Positions 55,204-64,000 are shown, numbered from the stretch's first letter. The stretch: DNA of 64,000 bases from Epilithonimonas arachidiradicis (GCF_003610695.1 NZ_RAQH01000002.1:310001-374000); one strand, 5' to 3'. Notes: a model not told the origin generated them from the letters alone. Numbers and translations: made by a program.

Positions 55204-56442
55204 ATGAAAGTTTACAAATTTGGTGGAGCATCTGTAAAAGATGCCGAAGGTGTGAAAAATGTGGCCTTGGTTCTTGAAACACAGGGTTTTGAAAAATGTC
55301 TGCTGGTGGTTTCAGCAATGGGAAAAACAACGAATGCACTAGAAAAAGTGGTCGAGTTTTATTTCAAGAAACAGGATTATCAGGCAGAAATTGAATTAAT
55401 CAAAAAAAATCACATCGATATTGCCAAAGGTTTATTTTCAGAAAATCATCCGGTTTTTGGAGAGATTTCTTTGTTTTTTGATGATATCGATTCATTTTTA
55501 AGAAGAAATAAATCACCGAACTATAATTTTGTTTACGACCAGGTGGTAAGCTGCGGGGAAATGATTTCATCTAAAATTTTAAGCGAATATTTGAATGATA
55601 TTCAGTTTTTCAATCACTGGTTGGATGCGAGAGATTACATCAAAACGGACAGTAATTACCGAGAAGGAATTGTGAACTGGCAGGAAACTGAACAGAATAT
55701 TTCTAAACTGGATAAGATCAACTGTTATGTGACACAAGGTTTTATTGGTTCGGAAAGCAATAATTTTACAGTGACATTAGGTAGAGAAGGTTCAGATTAT
55801 ACGGCGGCGATTTTCGCTTATTGTCTTAATGCTGACGAAATGACAATCTGGAAAGATGTTCCAGGTGTGATGACTGGCGATCCGAGAAAATTTGAAAATG
55901 TAGAATTGCTATCTCATATTTCTTACGAAGAAGCGATCGAAATGGCTTATTACGGTGCATCGGTAATTCACCCAAAAACGCTTCAGCCGCTTAAGCAGAA
56001 GAATATCCCGTTTTTTGTAAAATCTTTTGTAGAACCTAAAAAACCTGGAACCAAAGTTGGAAATTCGGAAGAGAATGAATTGATCGAAAGTTATATTCTT
56101 AAAGAAAATCAAACGTTACTGAATGTTGAAACCAGGGATTTTTCCTTTATTGCAGAGGATCATATGAGTTTGATCTTTACACTTCTGGCAAAATATAAAA
56201 TTAAAGTTTCTTTGATGCAGAATTCAGCAATTTCCTTAGCTTTATGTTTGGAAGATAAATTTGGAAACGTCAACCAGCTTAATGAAGAATTGCAGCAGAG
56301 TTTCATCACTCAGATGACCAAGAATGTGTCATTGTTTACGGTTAGAAATGCTGAATTGGAGAAGCTGGATCAATTCTACAAAGACAAAAAAGTCCTGTTG
56401 GAACAGATCGCCAAAAAAACCTTCCAAATGGTAACCATGTAA
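55204..56442 (+). CDS. Aspartate kinase
   Basis: 412-aa enzyme that makes aspartyl phosphate, the first step towards Lys, Thr and Met. YKFGGASV at residues 4-11 is the signature, VVSAMGKTTN is the nucleotide loop, TLGREGSDYTAA (~191) binds Asp/ATP, and YYGASVIHPKTLQPL follows. The C-terminal part holds ACT-like regulatory folds. It is monofunctional, without a homoserine dehydrogenase domain. The acyltransferase gene follows after six bases. Confidence 0.92.
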   Translation: MKVYKFGGASVKDAEGVKNVALVLETQGFEKCLLVVSAMGKTTNALEKVVEFYFKKQDYQAEIELIKKNHIDIAKGLFSENHPVFGEISLFFDDIDSFLRRNKSPNYNFVYDQVVSCGEMISSKILSEYLNDIQFFNHWLDARDYIKTDSNYREGIVNWQETEQNISKLDKINCYVTQGFIGSESNNFTVTLGREGSDYTAAIFAYCLNADEMTIWKDVPGVMTGDPRKFENVELLSHISYEEAIEMAYYGASVIHPKTLQPLKQKNIPFFVKSFVEPKKPGTKVGNSEENELIESYILKENQTLLNVETRDFSFIAEDHMSLIFTLLAKYKIKVSLMQNSAISLALCLEDKFGNVNQLNEELQQSFITQMTKNVSLFTVRNAELEKLDQFYKDKKVLLEQIAKKTFQMVTM

Positions 56443-56448
56443 AAAACT

Positions 56449-58293
56449 ATGAGCTTAATTTCCAAAGAAGACTTGATAAAAGCATCCGGGCTGGATAAGA
56501 TTGGTTTCCTCAAGAGACCTGTAGCTTCAGCTATTATGAATCTTGCTAAGATCAATGATGTTAATAATCTTTACAATAAACTCAAACATACAAAAGGTGT
56601 AGAGTTTTTTGATGAATTTATCAGAGAACAAGACCTTAGCTATATTGTATTTGAAGAAGATCTTGCCAAAGTTCCGAAAACAGGCCCGTTCATTATTGTT
56701 TCCAATCATCCGCTTGGTGCATTGGACGGGATTCTAATGTGCAAAATATTATTACGCGTTCGGCCAGATTTCAAAGTAATGGGGAATTTCCTGTTATCGA
56801 AAATAGAACCAATGGCTCCTTTCGTGATTTCCGTTAATCCTTTCGAAAGCAGAAAAGAAGCTTACAGCAGTTCTTCCGGAATGAGAGAAACTTTCAAACA
56901 TTTGGAAGAGGGTGGATGTTTGGGGATTTTTCCTGCCGGCGAGGTTTCTAATAAAAATAACGAATACGGCGAAGTTCTCGACAGACCGTGGGGAAAAACG
57001 GCGCTGAAAATTATCAAAAAAGCAAAAGTCCCTGTTGTTCCAATGTATTTTCACGCGACCAACAGCCAAATGTTTTATAATGTAGCCAAGCTGCACCCTG
57101 ATTTGCAAACGATGATGCTGCCTGCAGAAATGATGAAGAAAAGAGATAAGCCGATCAGAATCCGAATCGGAAAGCCAATCTCTGTGAAACAAATGGAAGA
57201 GGAGGAAACGATTGAAGAGCTAGGCGATTATCTCTATAATAAGGTTTATATGCTGAAGTCTTATTATGAACGGAGAAAAAGCATTACCGAGAAACTGAAG
57301 CTGCCTAATATGTCTCTCAAGCTTCCATTGCAAAAACAGAATAATATCGTCCAGAATATTATTGATGAAACACCTGTTGAAGATATTATTAGCGAAATTG
57401 AAAAACTGAAAGTTACCGAGAATAAAAAACTTTTTTCACACGGCGATTATGACGTTTTCTTTACCAAGTCAGAAGAGATTCCTTCTATTATGAGAGAGAT
57501 CGGAAGGCAAAGAGAACTGACCTTTCGGGCCATTGGTGAAGGAACTAATTTGCCTTTTGACCTGGATGAGTACGATAATCATTATCACCATCTTTTTCTT
57601 TGGGATAATGCTGACAAAAAGCTGGTTGGAGCTTACAGAATGGCACTCGGTTCCGAAGTGATGAAAAAATACGGTATCAATGGATTTTATACCAGTTCAC
57701 TTTTCGAATATGATCCGGAACTACAACCGTTTTTCCGAAAAGTTATTGAAATGGGACGCGCCTATATTTCTGTTGAATATCAGCAAAAACCGTTTCCTTT
57801 ATTCCTGCTTTGGAGAGGAATTGTTCACGTTTGTCTAAGAAATCCGGAACACAAATTCCTGATGGGCGGTGTGAGCATCAGTAACAAGTTTTCAGAGTTT
57901 TCAAAATCTTTGATGATAGAGTTTATGCGCTCTCATTATTATGATTCTGCAGTGGCTCAATACATTCACCCAAAGAATGAATTCAAGGTGGTGATGAAGG
58001 AGCGTGATAAAGCCTTATTCTTTGAAGATATGGATGCTGATCTCAATAAGTTGGATAAGATCATTGATGATCTTGAACCTGAATTAAGATTGCCGGTTTT
58101 GATTAAGAAATATATCAAGCAAAATGCAAAAATGATTGCTTTTAATGTCGATCCTAATTTCAATGATGCGATTGATGGATTAATGTATATCAGGATTAGT
58201 GATCTTCCGGAAGATACAATCAAGCCGGTTTTGGAAGAGTTAAGTGACTTTTTCAAGGCACAGACTGAAAAAAAATCTTCTGATAATCAGTGA
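56449..58293 (+). CDS. Fused PlsC-type and GNAT-type acyltransferase (OlsF-like)
   Basis: 614-aa fusion. Residues ~55-280 form a lysophospholipid acyltransferase domain with SNHPLGALDG (HxxxxD motif) near residue 86 and FPAGEVS near residue 160. Residues ~315-520 form a GNAT N-acyltransferase of the OlsB/hemolysin-like type (RELTFRAIGEGTN, YRMALGSEV, MGRAYISVEYQ). This order matches OlsF, a bifunctional enzyme making ornithine lipids, for which F. johnsoniae has a homologue; glycine lipid synthesis is an alternative. Acts at the inner membrane. Six bases after aspartate kinase, so likely in the same transcript. Confidence 0.8.
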   Translation: MSLISKEDLIKASGLDKIGFLKRPVASAIMNLAKINDVNNLYNKLKHTKGVEFFDEFIREQDLSYIVFEEDLAKVPKTGPFIIVSNHPLGALDGILMCKILLRVRPDFKVMGNFLLSKIEPMAPFVISVNPFESRKEAYSSSSGMRETFKHLEEGGCLGIFPAGEVSNKNNEYGEVLDRPWGKTALKIIKKAKVPVVPMYFHATNSQMFYNVAKLHPDLQTMMLPAEMMKKRDKPIRIRIGKPISVKQMEEEETIEELGDYLYNKVYMLKSYYERRKSITEKLKLPNMSLKLPLQKQNNIVQNIIDETPVEDIISEIEKLKVTENKKLFSHGDYDVFFTKSEEIPSIMREIGRQRELTFRAIGEGTNLPFDLDEYDNHYHHLFLWDNADKKLVGAYRMALGSEVMKKYGINGFYTSSLFEYDPELQPFFRKVIEMGRAYISVEYQQKPFPLFLLWRGIVHVCLRNPEHKFLMGGVSISNKFSEFSKSLMIEFMRSHYYDSAVAQYIHPKNEFKVVMKERDKALFFEDMDADLNKLDKIIDDLEPELRLPVLIKKYIKQNAKMIAFNVDPNFNDAIDGLMYIRISDLPEDTIKPVLEELSDFFKAQTEKKSSDNQ

Positions 58294-58329
58294 TTTTTAT
58301 AGAAATAGGTTAAGATATTCTAATATTAT

Positions 58330-58360
58330 TTGCATTATAAGAATAAAGAATATACTTTTG
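58330..58360 (+). promoter_or_regulatory. Promoter of the first tRNA-Phe
   Basis: TTG at 58330-58332 and TACTTTTG at 58353-58360, with a 20-base spacer inside the known 17-23 range. Ends 26 bases before the tRNA. Confidence 0.75.
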
Positions 58361-58386
58361 CACCACTCAAAACAACAATAGAGTAT

Positions 58387-58459
<73 letters not shown>

Positions 58460-58462
58460 CTT

Positions 58463-58490
58463 AAAAGCCGCCTGAATAGGTGGCTTTTTT
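58463..58490 (+). terminator. Terminator of the first tRNA-Phe
   Basis: A 7-bp stem GCCGCCT/AGGTGGC (one G-T pair) with a 4-base loop, followed by six T. Confidence 0.85.
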
Positions 58491-58521
58491 ATTAGAAATA
58501 TTAAATTAGTGTTAATCTAAT

Positions 58522-58552
58522 TTGGATTATAAGAGTAAAGAGTGTATTTTTG
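58522..58552 (+). promoter_or_regulatory. Promoter of the second tRNA-Phe
   Basis: TTG at 58522-58524 and TATTTTTG at 58545-58552, again with a 20-base spacer. The sequence around it closely copies the first promoter. Confidence 0.75.
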
Positions 58553-58578
58553 CACCACTCAAAAACAACAAGAGTAAT

Positions 58579-58651
<73 letters not shown>

Positions 58652-58654
58652 CTT

Positions 58655-58691
58655 AAAACCGCCTAACTTAGGCGGTTTTTTTTTTTTTTTT
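58655..58691 (+). terminator. Terminator of the second tRNA-Phe
   Basis: An 8-bp stem CCGCCTAA/TTAGGCGG with a single-base centre, flanked by A and an unusually long run of 16 T (58676-58691). Confidence 0.88.
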
Positions 58692-58741
58692 ATACATGAT
58701 CTAGAACAAAACAAGGATAAAATTGGATTTTGTTCTGAAAA

Positions 58742-58772
58742 TCAAAAAATCCTGAAGCTAACTTCAGGATTA
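58742..58772 (-). terminator. Terminator of coaD
   Basis: On the minus strand a 10-bp stem AATCCTGAAG/CTTCAGGATT with a 4-base loop followed by T. Confidence 0.85.
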
Positions 58773-58774
58773 AT

Positions 58775-59245
58775 TTATTTTTTCTCAACTCTCACGGCGT
58801 CAGGAACCATAATTTCATAATTTCCGCCATAGGAAATGATTTCCCTTACAATGCTGCTGCTGATATAAGATTTTCCGGAAGAGGTCAGAAGGAAAATAGT
58901 TTCAACTGTATTTTCTCTGGTCAGGGCTCTATTGGTTTGAGCAATCGACTTTTCGAATTCAAAATCTGCTGGATTTCTGAGACCTCTCAAAATGAAATTG
59001 ACATTTTTGCTTTTACAATAGTCTATCGTCAAGCCTTCAAAATCATCAACCTCAACGTTTGGGAATTTTTCAAAAGTTTTTTTGATGAATTCTTTACGTT
59101 GTTCAAGAGAGAACATATATTTTTTCTGAGAATTCTTTCCGATGGCGATAATGATTTTGTCAAATAACGGAACCGCGCGTTCCACAATATCATAATGGCC
59201 AAGTGTAATTGGGTCAAACGACCCAGGAAAAACAGCAATTTTCAT
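58775..59245 (-). CDS. coaD: Pantetheine-phosphate adenylyltransferase
   Basis: 156-aa enzyme of coenzyme A synthesis. It joins ATP and 4'-phosphopantetheine to give dephospho-CoA. It has FPGSFDPITLGH (T/HxGH nucleotidyl transferase motif) at residues 5-16, RGLRNPADFEFE near residue 90, and SYISSSIVREI near the end. Length and ends fit the family. Follows ddl on the same strand after 74 bases of repeat-like sequence. Confidence 0.95.
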   Translation of the reverse strand: MKIAVFPGSFDPITLGHYDIVERAVPLFDKIIIAIGKNSQKKYMFSLEQRKEFIKKTFEKFPNVEVDDFEGLTIDYCKSKNVNFILRGLRNPADFEFEKSIAQTNRALTRENTVETIFLLTSSGKSYISSSIVREIISYGGNYEIMVPDAVRVEKK

Positions 59246-59254
59246 AGAAATTTT

Positions 59255-59307
59255 AAATTTTAGATTATGAATTTTAGATTCTCTGCATCATTTAAAATCT
59301 AAAATTT
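59255..59307. repeat. Short AT-rich direct and inverted repeat
   Basis: AAATTTTAGATT (59255-59266) is nearly repeated as GAATTTTAGATT (59269-59280) and followed by the inverted AAATCTAAAATTT (59295-59307). It can form a hairpin between ddl and coaD. It looks like a degenerate intergenic repeat rather than a terminator. Confidence 0.5.
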
Positions 59308-59319
59308 ATCATTGATGAT

Positions 59320-60303
59320 TTATTTGTTAAGTGCTTTTTCTACTTCGTTTCCGCAAAGATCTTTGATAGAGATGCCGTAGATTTTGGCTTGTTGGGGAAG
59401 GATACTGGCCGGTGAAAAGCCAGGATTAGTATTCATTTCTAAAAGATGCGGAATTCCGTCAACGATAATGAATTCCGAACGGGAAAATCCGTTCATTCCA
59501 AGCGATTTGTAAGCTTTGATAGAAATTTCTTCTACTTTTTTTCGGGTTTCTTCATCAATTCTTGCTGGTGTGATTTCCTGAGAAGCACCTTCGTATTTGG
59601 CTTCGTAGTCGAAGAATTCTTTATCAGGAATAATTTCTGTAATTCCTAAAACAATCACTTCGCCTTTGTAATCCAAAACACCTACAGAAACTTCCATTCC
59701 ATTCAAAGCACTTTCTATTAGAATTTCATCATCTTCTTTATAAGCAAATTCAGTCGCTAATTTTAGTTCACTTTTGTCTTTAACTTTAGAAATTCCGAGT
59801 GAAGAACCACTTTGATTGGGTTTAACAAAAACCGGAAGTCCTAATTTTTCAACAATTTCGTCATCAGAAATTTCCTCACCATTTCTTAGATAAATACTTT
59901 TTGCAGAAGGGATTCCATATTTTGATAAAACAGCTAAGGTGTCTTTTTTGTTGAAGGTCAATGCGCTTTGATAGAAATCACAACCTGTATATTTTTGCCC
60001 AACTGCATCCCAATAAGCTTGCATGATTCCGTTTTCGCCAGGCGTACCGTGGATTATATTGAAACAAGCATCGAATTTCAAGCTTTCTCCATTTCCAAGA
60101 TCTGCAGAAAAATCGGCTTTGTTGATTGGTTTTTTATGATCGTTTTCGTCTAAAAAGTACCATTCATCTTTTAAAATAATGACTTTGTAGACGTCATAAA
60201 TTTCACGGTCAAGCGAATCAAAAATCAATTGTCCGCTTTTCAAAGAAACTTTGTATTCATCAGAATAGCCGCCCATTACAACGGCCACATTTTTTTTGCT
60301 CAT
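59320..60303 (-). CDS. ddl: D-alanine--D-alanine ligase
   Basis: 327-aa ATP-grasp enzyme that makes the D-Ala-D-Ala dipeptide of peptidoglycan. The N-terminal MGGYSDEYKVSLKSG is the substrate loop. FVKPNQSGSSLGISKV near residue 160 binds ATP, and EMNTNPGFSPASILPQQAK near residue 293 carries the metal ligands and the D-Ala site. Length normal. It follows dgkA by 73 bases on the same strand. Confidence 0.95.
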   Translation of the reverse strand: MSKKNVAVVMGGYSDEYKVSLKSGQLIFDSLDREIYDVYKVIILKDEWYFLDENDHKKPINKADFSADLGNGESLKFDACFNIIHGTPGENGIMQAYWDAVGQKYTGCDFYQSALTFNKKDTLAVLSKYGIPSAKSIYLRNGEEISDDEIVEKLGLPVFVKPNQSGSSLGISKVKDKSELKLATEFAYKEDDEILIESALNGMEVSVGVLDYKGEVIVLGITEIIPDKEFFDYEAKYEGASQEITPARIDEETRKKVEEISIKAYKSLGMNGFSRSEFIIVDGIPHLLEMNTNPGFSPASILPQQAKIYGISIKDLCGNEVEKALNK

Positions 60304-60376
60304 TTTAGAAATATATTGAAAACAAATGTAAAGATTTTATGAAAAAGATAGATGTTAATTTCTACAATTATTAAAA

Positions 60377-60742
60377 TCAATAAAAAAGCAATTTCAAATA
60401 AGGCCAATAAACCAAAGCCCCAACGCAAATCGAAGAAATCGTTGCTAACATCACCGCACCACCAGCCAAATCCTTAATAATCCCAATTCGGGAATCAAAC
60501 TCAGGCTGAATATAATCGCAGATTTTCTCAACACAAGTATTCAAAGCTTCTGTTACCAAAACAAAAAAGCAACAAAGAAGAATCAAAGCTGTTTCAACAT
60601 TAGAAAGTCCAAAAAAAACAATCAGAAAAAGATTAATAATCAATCCTAAAATATGGAACTGAAAATTCCTTTCGTTTCTCAAAATCCATATAATTCCCCG
60701 AAAGGTAAACTGAACACTTTTATGAAATGGCGGTTTTTTCAT
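60377..60742 (-). CDS. dgkA: Diacylglycerol kinase family protein (DgkA-like)
   Basis: 121-aa inner-membrane kinase with three hydrophobic helices. The motif VTEALNTCVEKICD carries the catalytic Glu and the metal-binding Glu/Asp, and KDLAGGAVML follows. It phosphorylates diacylglycerol or, in many bacteria, undecaprenol; the latter would feed lipid carrier into the peptidoglycan and polysaccharide pathways. The N-terminal KSVQFTFRGIIWILRNERNF is typical. Confidence 0.88.
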   Translation of the reverse strand: MKKPPFHKSVQFTFRGIIWILRNERNFQFHILGLIINLFLIVFFGLSNVETALILLCCFFVLVTEALNTCVEKICDYIQPEFDSRIGIIKDLAGGAVMLATISSICVGALVYWPYLKLLFY

Positions 60743-60826
60743 TGTAATAATAACAACAAAGATAGATTATTATCATAATTGTTAATAACTAAATAAAATC
60801 AACTTTTACAATCGAATCGGAATCAT

Positions 60827-60834
60827 TATATTTG
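60827..60834 (+). promoter_or_regulatory. Candidate -7 element of dnaN
   Basis: TATATTTG, 23 bases before the dnaN ATG, in the divergent spacer with dgkA. No clear TTG at the expected distance. Confidence 0.4.
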
Positions 60835-60857
60835 TGGAATTGAAATAAATACAGTTT

Positions 60858-61988
60858 ATGAGATTTATTGTTGCCAGTGGCGATTTGCAAAAAGCTTTAC
60901 AGACGGTGAGTGGCGTGATTTCCGGTTCACAATCCAGACCAATTTTGGAGAATTTTCTTTTCGAGTTAGACCAGAACTTATTGACAGTGACGGCTTCTGA
61001 CGGAGAAACGACTTTGATTACTTCTCTTGAAGTGAAGTCGGATGACAAAGGAAAATTAGCAGTTCCGGGTAAGATTTTTCAGGATTTCTTGAAAACTTAT
61101 GGTGAGCAGCCTTTGACTCTTGCGGTTAAAGATTCAGAAGACGGAAACGGAAGCGTTTTGGAAATCCTGGATGAGAAAGACAATTTTGCGGTAGCATTGG
61201 ACAATGCGGACGATTATCCTGAATTGCCGGAGTTTGATGCGTCTCAGAAAGTGACCATTGGCGGCGGAATTTTGGCAGAAGCTTTGGCGAACACTTTGTT
61301 TGCTACGAGTAACGATTCTCTACGTCCTGTGATGACTGGTGTTTTGTTTCAATTCAAAGAAGATGAGACTAATTTTGTTTCCACAGATTCTCACAGATTG
61401 GTGGTTTACAAAAGAACAGATATTGTACATCCTGAGACTCTGGAATTCATTATGCCGAAGAAACCATTGTCAATTTTCAAAAATATCCTGAACAATTCCA
61501 ACGAAGATGTTGTGATTGAATTCAGTGATAATATGGCGAAATTCACTTTTGGAAATAACATCTGGATTTGTCGTTTGATTGACGGAAAATATCCGAACTA
61601 CAATGCGGTAATTCCTAAAGAGAATCCAAACGTTTTGACCATCAACAGAAGTTTGCTTTTAGGTTCTATCAGAAGAGCATCTATTATGTCAAACAAATCT
61701 ACGAATCAGGTAAGATTCAAGTTGTCTGGTAACGTTCTACATCTTCACGCAGAAGATACGGAATACGCAAACAAAGCTGATATGCAGATTCCTTGCGACT
61801 ATAACGGTGATGATATCAACATCGGTTTCAGTTCAAAATTCCTGACAGAGATGTTGTCTGTTTTGGCTTCTGATGATATCACGATGAAAATGTCTCAACC
61901 CAACAGACCAGGAATTGTAGAACCAGTTGACGGCTTGGAGGAGAACGAGAGTATTCTGATGCTGTCAATGCCTGTTATAGGTTTATAA
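60858..61988 (+). CDS. dnaN: DNA polymerase III sliding clamp (beta subunit)
   Basis: 376-aa clamp that holds DNA polymerase III on DNA. Three clamp domains follow one another: MRFIVASGDLQKALQTVSG with SRPILENF, the middle domain with STDSHRLVVYKR, and the C-terminal end LMLSMPVIGL, whose M-P-M/V type tail forms part of the peptide-binding pocket. It is not next to dnaA here, as is common in Bacteroidota, and no origin-like box cluster was seen. It is divergent from dgkA. Confidence 0.96.
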   Translation: MRFIVASGDLQKALQTVSGVISGSQSRPILENFLFELDQNLLTVTASDGETTLITSLEVKSDDKGKLAVPGKIFQDFLKTYGEQPLTLAVKDSEDGNGSVLEILDEKDNFAVALDNADDYPELPEFDASQKVTIGGGILAEALANTLFATSNDSLRPVMTGVLFQFKEDETNFVSTDSHRLVVYKRTDIVHPETLEFIMPKKPLSIFKNILNNSNEDVVIEFSDNMAKFTFGNNIWICRLIDGKYPNYNAVIPKENPNVLTINRSLLLGSIRRASIMSNKSTNQVRFKLSGNVLHLHAEDTEYANKADMQIPCDYNGDDINIGFSSKFLTEMLSVLASDDITMKMSQPNRPGIVEPVDGLEENESILMLSMPVIGL

Positions 61989-62007
61989 TTTTAAAATTAA
62001 TCATATT

Positions 62008-62044
62008 TAAAATTTGAGATTTGAAATTCAGGTCTCAAATTTTA
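62008..62044 (+). terminator. Hairpin after dnaN, probable terminator
   Basis: A 12-bp perfect stem TAAAATTTGAGA/TCTCAAATTTTA with a 13-base loop. The T run after it is short, so strength is uncertain. Confidence 0.6.
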
Positions 62045-62147
62045 GTTTAAAAACTTATTAAAGTTTACTCCTTTGTGAACTTAAAAGCAGTTTAAATTAA
62101 AAAATCTTTGTGCACTTTGTGTTCAAAAAATTCAAATATAAAAAAGA

Positions 62148-64000
62148 ATGAAAATTTCTAATAATTGGCTTAAAGATTATATCAAAACCGACCTTAACTC
62201 TGAAAAAATCAGTGCTTACCTTACCGATATCGGTTTGGAAGTAGAAGGTGTTGATCAATTCGAAAGCATAAGAGGAAGTCTGGAAGGAATTGTTGTAGGT
62301 AAAGTTTTGACTTGCGAAAAACATCCGAATGCCGATAAATTGAGTAAAACAACGGTGGATGTTGGCAACGGAAAAGTTCTGGAAATCGTTTGTGGTGCTC
62401 CAAATGTTGCTGTTGGACAAACGGTTCCTGTTGCTGTGGTTGGAACTAAAATCTACGCGAAAGATGGCAATTCTTTCGAAATCAAAAAAGCTAAAATCCG
62501 TGGCGAAGTTTCCGAAGGAATGATTTGTGCCGAAGATGAATTAGGTCTGAGCGATGACCACGCCGGCATTATGGTTTTGGACGAAACTAAATATGAAGTT
62601 GGGAAACCTTTCGCTGATTATTTTGAATTGACGAATGATGAGGTTTACGAAATTGGTTTGACTCCAAATAGAACCGATGCAATGTCGCATTATGGTGTTG
62701 CCAGAGATTTGCAAGCGTTTGTTTCTTCGAATAATTTGAAATCAGAATTTACTAAAATAGAATCTAAAGTTTTAAATATCGAAGGTTCTCACGATTTCAA
62801 ATTGGAAGTTGAAGATTCTGAATTGACGCCAAGATATTTAGGCGCTGTTATCGAAAATGTTGAGGTTAAAAATTCTCCGGATTGGTTGAAAAACAGATTG
62901 AAAGCCATCGGACTTTCACCAATTAATAATGTTGTAGATATTACCAATTATATCCTTCACGGCCTTGGACAACCGCTTCACGCTTTTGATGCTGATAAAA
63001 TTGCAGACAAAACTGTGAAAGTTGGAACTGTAAAAGCTGGAACCAAATTCAAAACTTTGGATAATGTGGAAAGAACTTTGAACGGTTCAGAAATCATCAT
63101 CAAAGACGGAAAAGATAAACCAATGTGTATTGCCGGAGTTTTTGGTGGAAGCGAAAGTGGCGTCTCATCTGAAACCAAAACCATTTTCCTGGAAAGTGCT
63201 TATTTCAATCCGGTTGCGATTAGAAAAGCGTCTAAGTTACACGGTTTGAATACTGATGCATCTTTTCGTTTCGAAAGAGGTGTTGACCCGAATAATGCCA
63301 GAACGGCTTTGACTCACGCAATCAATTTAATACAGGAATTGGCTGGGGGAAAGTTGGTTGGAGAGATTTTGGAACATTATCCTGAAAAAATCAAAGACCA
63401 TTATGTGGTTTTCAGATATTCGAAATTGGATCAGATTCTAGGAACTAAAATTCACAGAGAAAAGATTAAAGAAATTTTAAAATCTCTTGATATTCATATT
63501 CTTAATGAAATTCAAAATGGTCTTGAATTATCTGTTCCGGTTTACAGAGCAGATGTGACAAGAGAAATCGATGTTATCGAAGAAGTTTTGAGAATCTACG
63601 GTTACAATAAAATCGATGCGCCGAAAAAAATATCATTTACGCCAGTGAAATTAAGTTTCGACGATCAGGATGCTTTGGAAAATTCTTGGGCAAGAACACT
63701 GCAATCCAACGGTTTTCACGAGGTAATGAACAATTCGCTTCGTTCTGTAAAAGATGAAACGAATGCTGTGAAGTTATTGAATCCCTTAAGCAATGATTTA
63801 GCATTTATGAGAAAATCTTTGCTGGAAGGACTTTTGGAAAACGCCATTTATAATATCAATAGAAAATCATCTGACATTAAGTTTTTCGAATTAGGGAAAA
63901 TTTATCATAAGAAAGAAACATACGAAGAAAGAAAGCAATTAGCGATTCTAACATCGGGAAGAGAAGTTGCGGAAAACTGGCTTCAACCAAAAAGCGCGAC
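62148..64000 (+). CDS. pheT: Phenylalanyl-tRNA synthetase beta subunit, N-terminal part
   Basis: Open to the window end: 617 codons of a protein usually near 800 aa. It charges tRNA-Phe together with PheS. It begins MKISNNWLKDYIKTDL; a tRNA-binding domain spans ~40-150 (VGKVLTCEKHPNADKLS), followed by the B3/B4 editing region with YLGAVIENVEVKNSPDWLKN and VDITNYILHGLGQPLHAFD, then a B5 domain and the start of the catalytic-like core (ENAIYNINRKSSDIKFFE). pheS is not adjacent, as is common in Bacteroidota. The two tRNA-Phe genes are 3.5 kb upstream, probably by chance. Confidence 0.95.
   Translation, partial: MKISNNWLKDYIKTDLNSEKISAYLTDIGLEVEGVDQFESIRGSLEGIVVGKVLTCEKHPNADKLSKTTVDVGNGKVLEIVCGAPNVAVGQTVPVAVVGTKIYAKDGNSFEIKKAKIRGEVSEGMICAEDELGLSDDHAGIMVLDETKYEVGKPFADYFELTNDEVYEIGLTPNRTDAMSHYGVARDLQAFVSSNNLKSEFTKIESKVLNIEGSHDFKLEVEDSELTPRYLGAVIENVEVKNSPDWLKNRLKAIGLSPINNVVDITNYILHGLGQPLHAFDADKIADKTVKVGTVKAGTKFKTLDNVERTLNGSEIIIKDGKDKPMCIAGVFGGSESGVSSETKTIFLESAYFNPVAIRKASKLHGLNTDASFRFERGVDPNNARTALTHAINLIQELAGGKLVGEILEHYPEKIKDHYVVFRYSKLDQILGTKIHREKIKEILKSLDIHILNEIQNGLELSVPVYRADVTREIDVIEEVLRIYGYNKIDAPKKISFTPVKLSFDDQDALENSWARTLQSNGFHEVMNNSLRSVKDETNAVKLLNPLSNDLAFMRKSLLEGLLENAIYNINRKSSDIKFFELGKIYHKKETYEERKQLAILTSGREVAENWLQPKSA

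Noticed and set aside
60743-60857. Possible replication origin next to dnaN
   Set aside because: No dnaA gene, no cluster of DnaA-box-like sequences and only a 115-base spacer; in Bacteroidota dnaN is often away from the origin.

Overview
The window looks like a chromosomal segment of an AT-rich member of the Bacteroidota, most likely a Chryseobacterium-like flavobacterium (family Weeksellaceae). This is inferred from the type IX secretion (T9SS) cargo proteins, the Bacteroidetes-type promoters (TTG ... TAnnTTTG) before several genes, the weak use of Shine-Dalgarno sites, and the set of housekeeping genes. No database search was possible.

Layout. 0-5.3 kb: the end of der, then upp, a minus-strand comF and a short alpha-glucan phosphorylase, a nuclease-fold-like orphan and a small secreted protein. 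5.5-24.4 kb: three consecutive giant T9SS surface proteins (about 1935, 2017 and 2206 aa). They share a C-terminal secretion module of 530-570 aa but carry different mosaics of Ig-like, FN3, GEVED, InlB-repeat, IPT and lamin-tail-like domains; the first two end in clear terminators. 24.5-24.8 kb: a small exported protein with a C-terminal motif-helix-basic tail that resembles exosortase-type sorting tails. 24.9-45.7 kb: a 19-gene surface polysaccharide locus. It starts with a PglC/PglD/PglE/PglF-like set (predicted N-acetylated bacillosamine-type sugar and its transfer to lipid), then an export lipoprotein, two tandem Wzc kinases, a Wzx flippase, an EpsG-type polymerase, glycosyltransferases, an acyltransferase and sugar epimerases, then a second, WecA/WbpL-type initiating transferase, rfbC and a secreted TIM-barrel hydrolase.

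45.7-64 kb is mainly housekeeping: rimO, an RlpA-like protein, map, a HEPN-like protein, groEL-groES, a RelE/ParE-type toxin-antitoxin pair whose toxin frame has no normal start codon, a DUF3108-like protein, menC, fbp, aspartate kinase, a PlsC-GNAT fusion (OlsF-like aminolipid synthase), two identical tRNA-Phe genes each with its own promoter, coaD, ddl, dgkA, dnaN and the first 617 codons of pheT.

How the parts fit: the 5-46 kb region reads as one cell-surface block. T9SS adhesins, a possibly sorted small protein and a Wzx/Wzy-type polysaccharide with its own terminal hydrolase lie side by side. The most unusual points are the two different lipid-linked glycan initiators in one locus, the tandem Wzc kinases, the phosphorylase with Thr where the PLP lysine is expected, the start-less toxin, and an exact 13-bp direct repeat spaced 30 bp upstream of groES.
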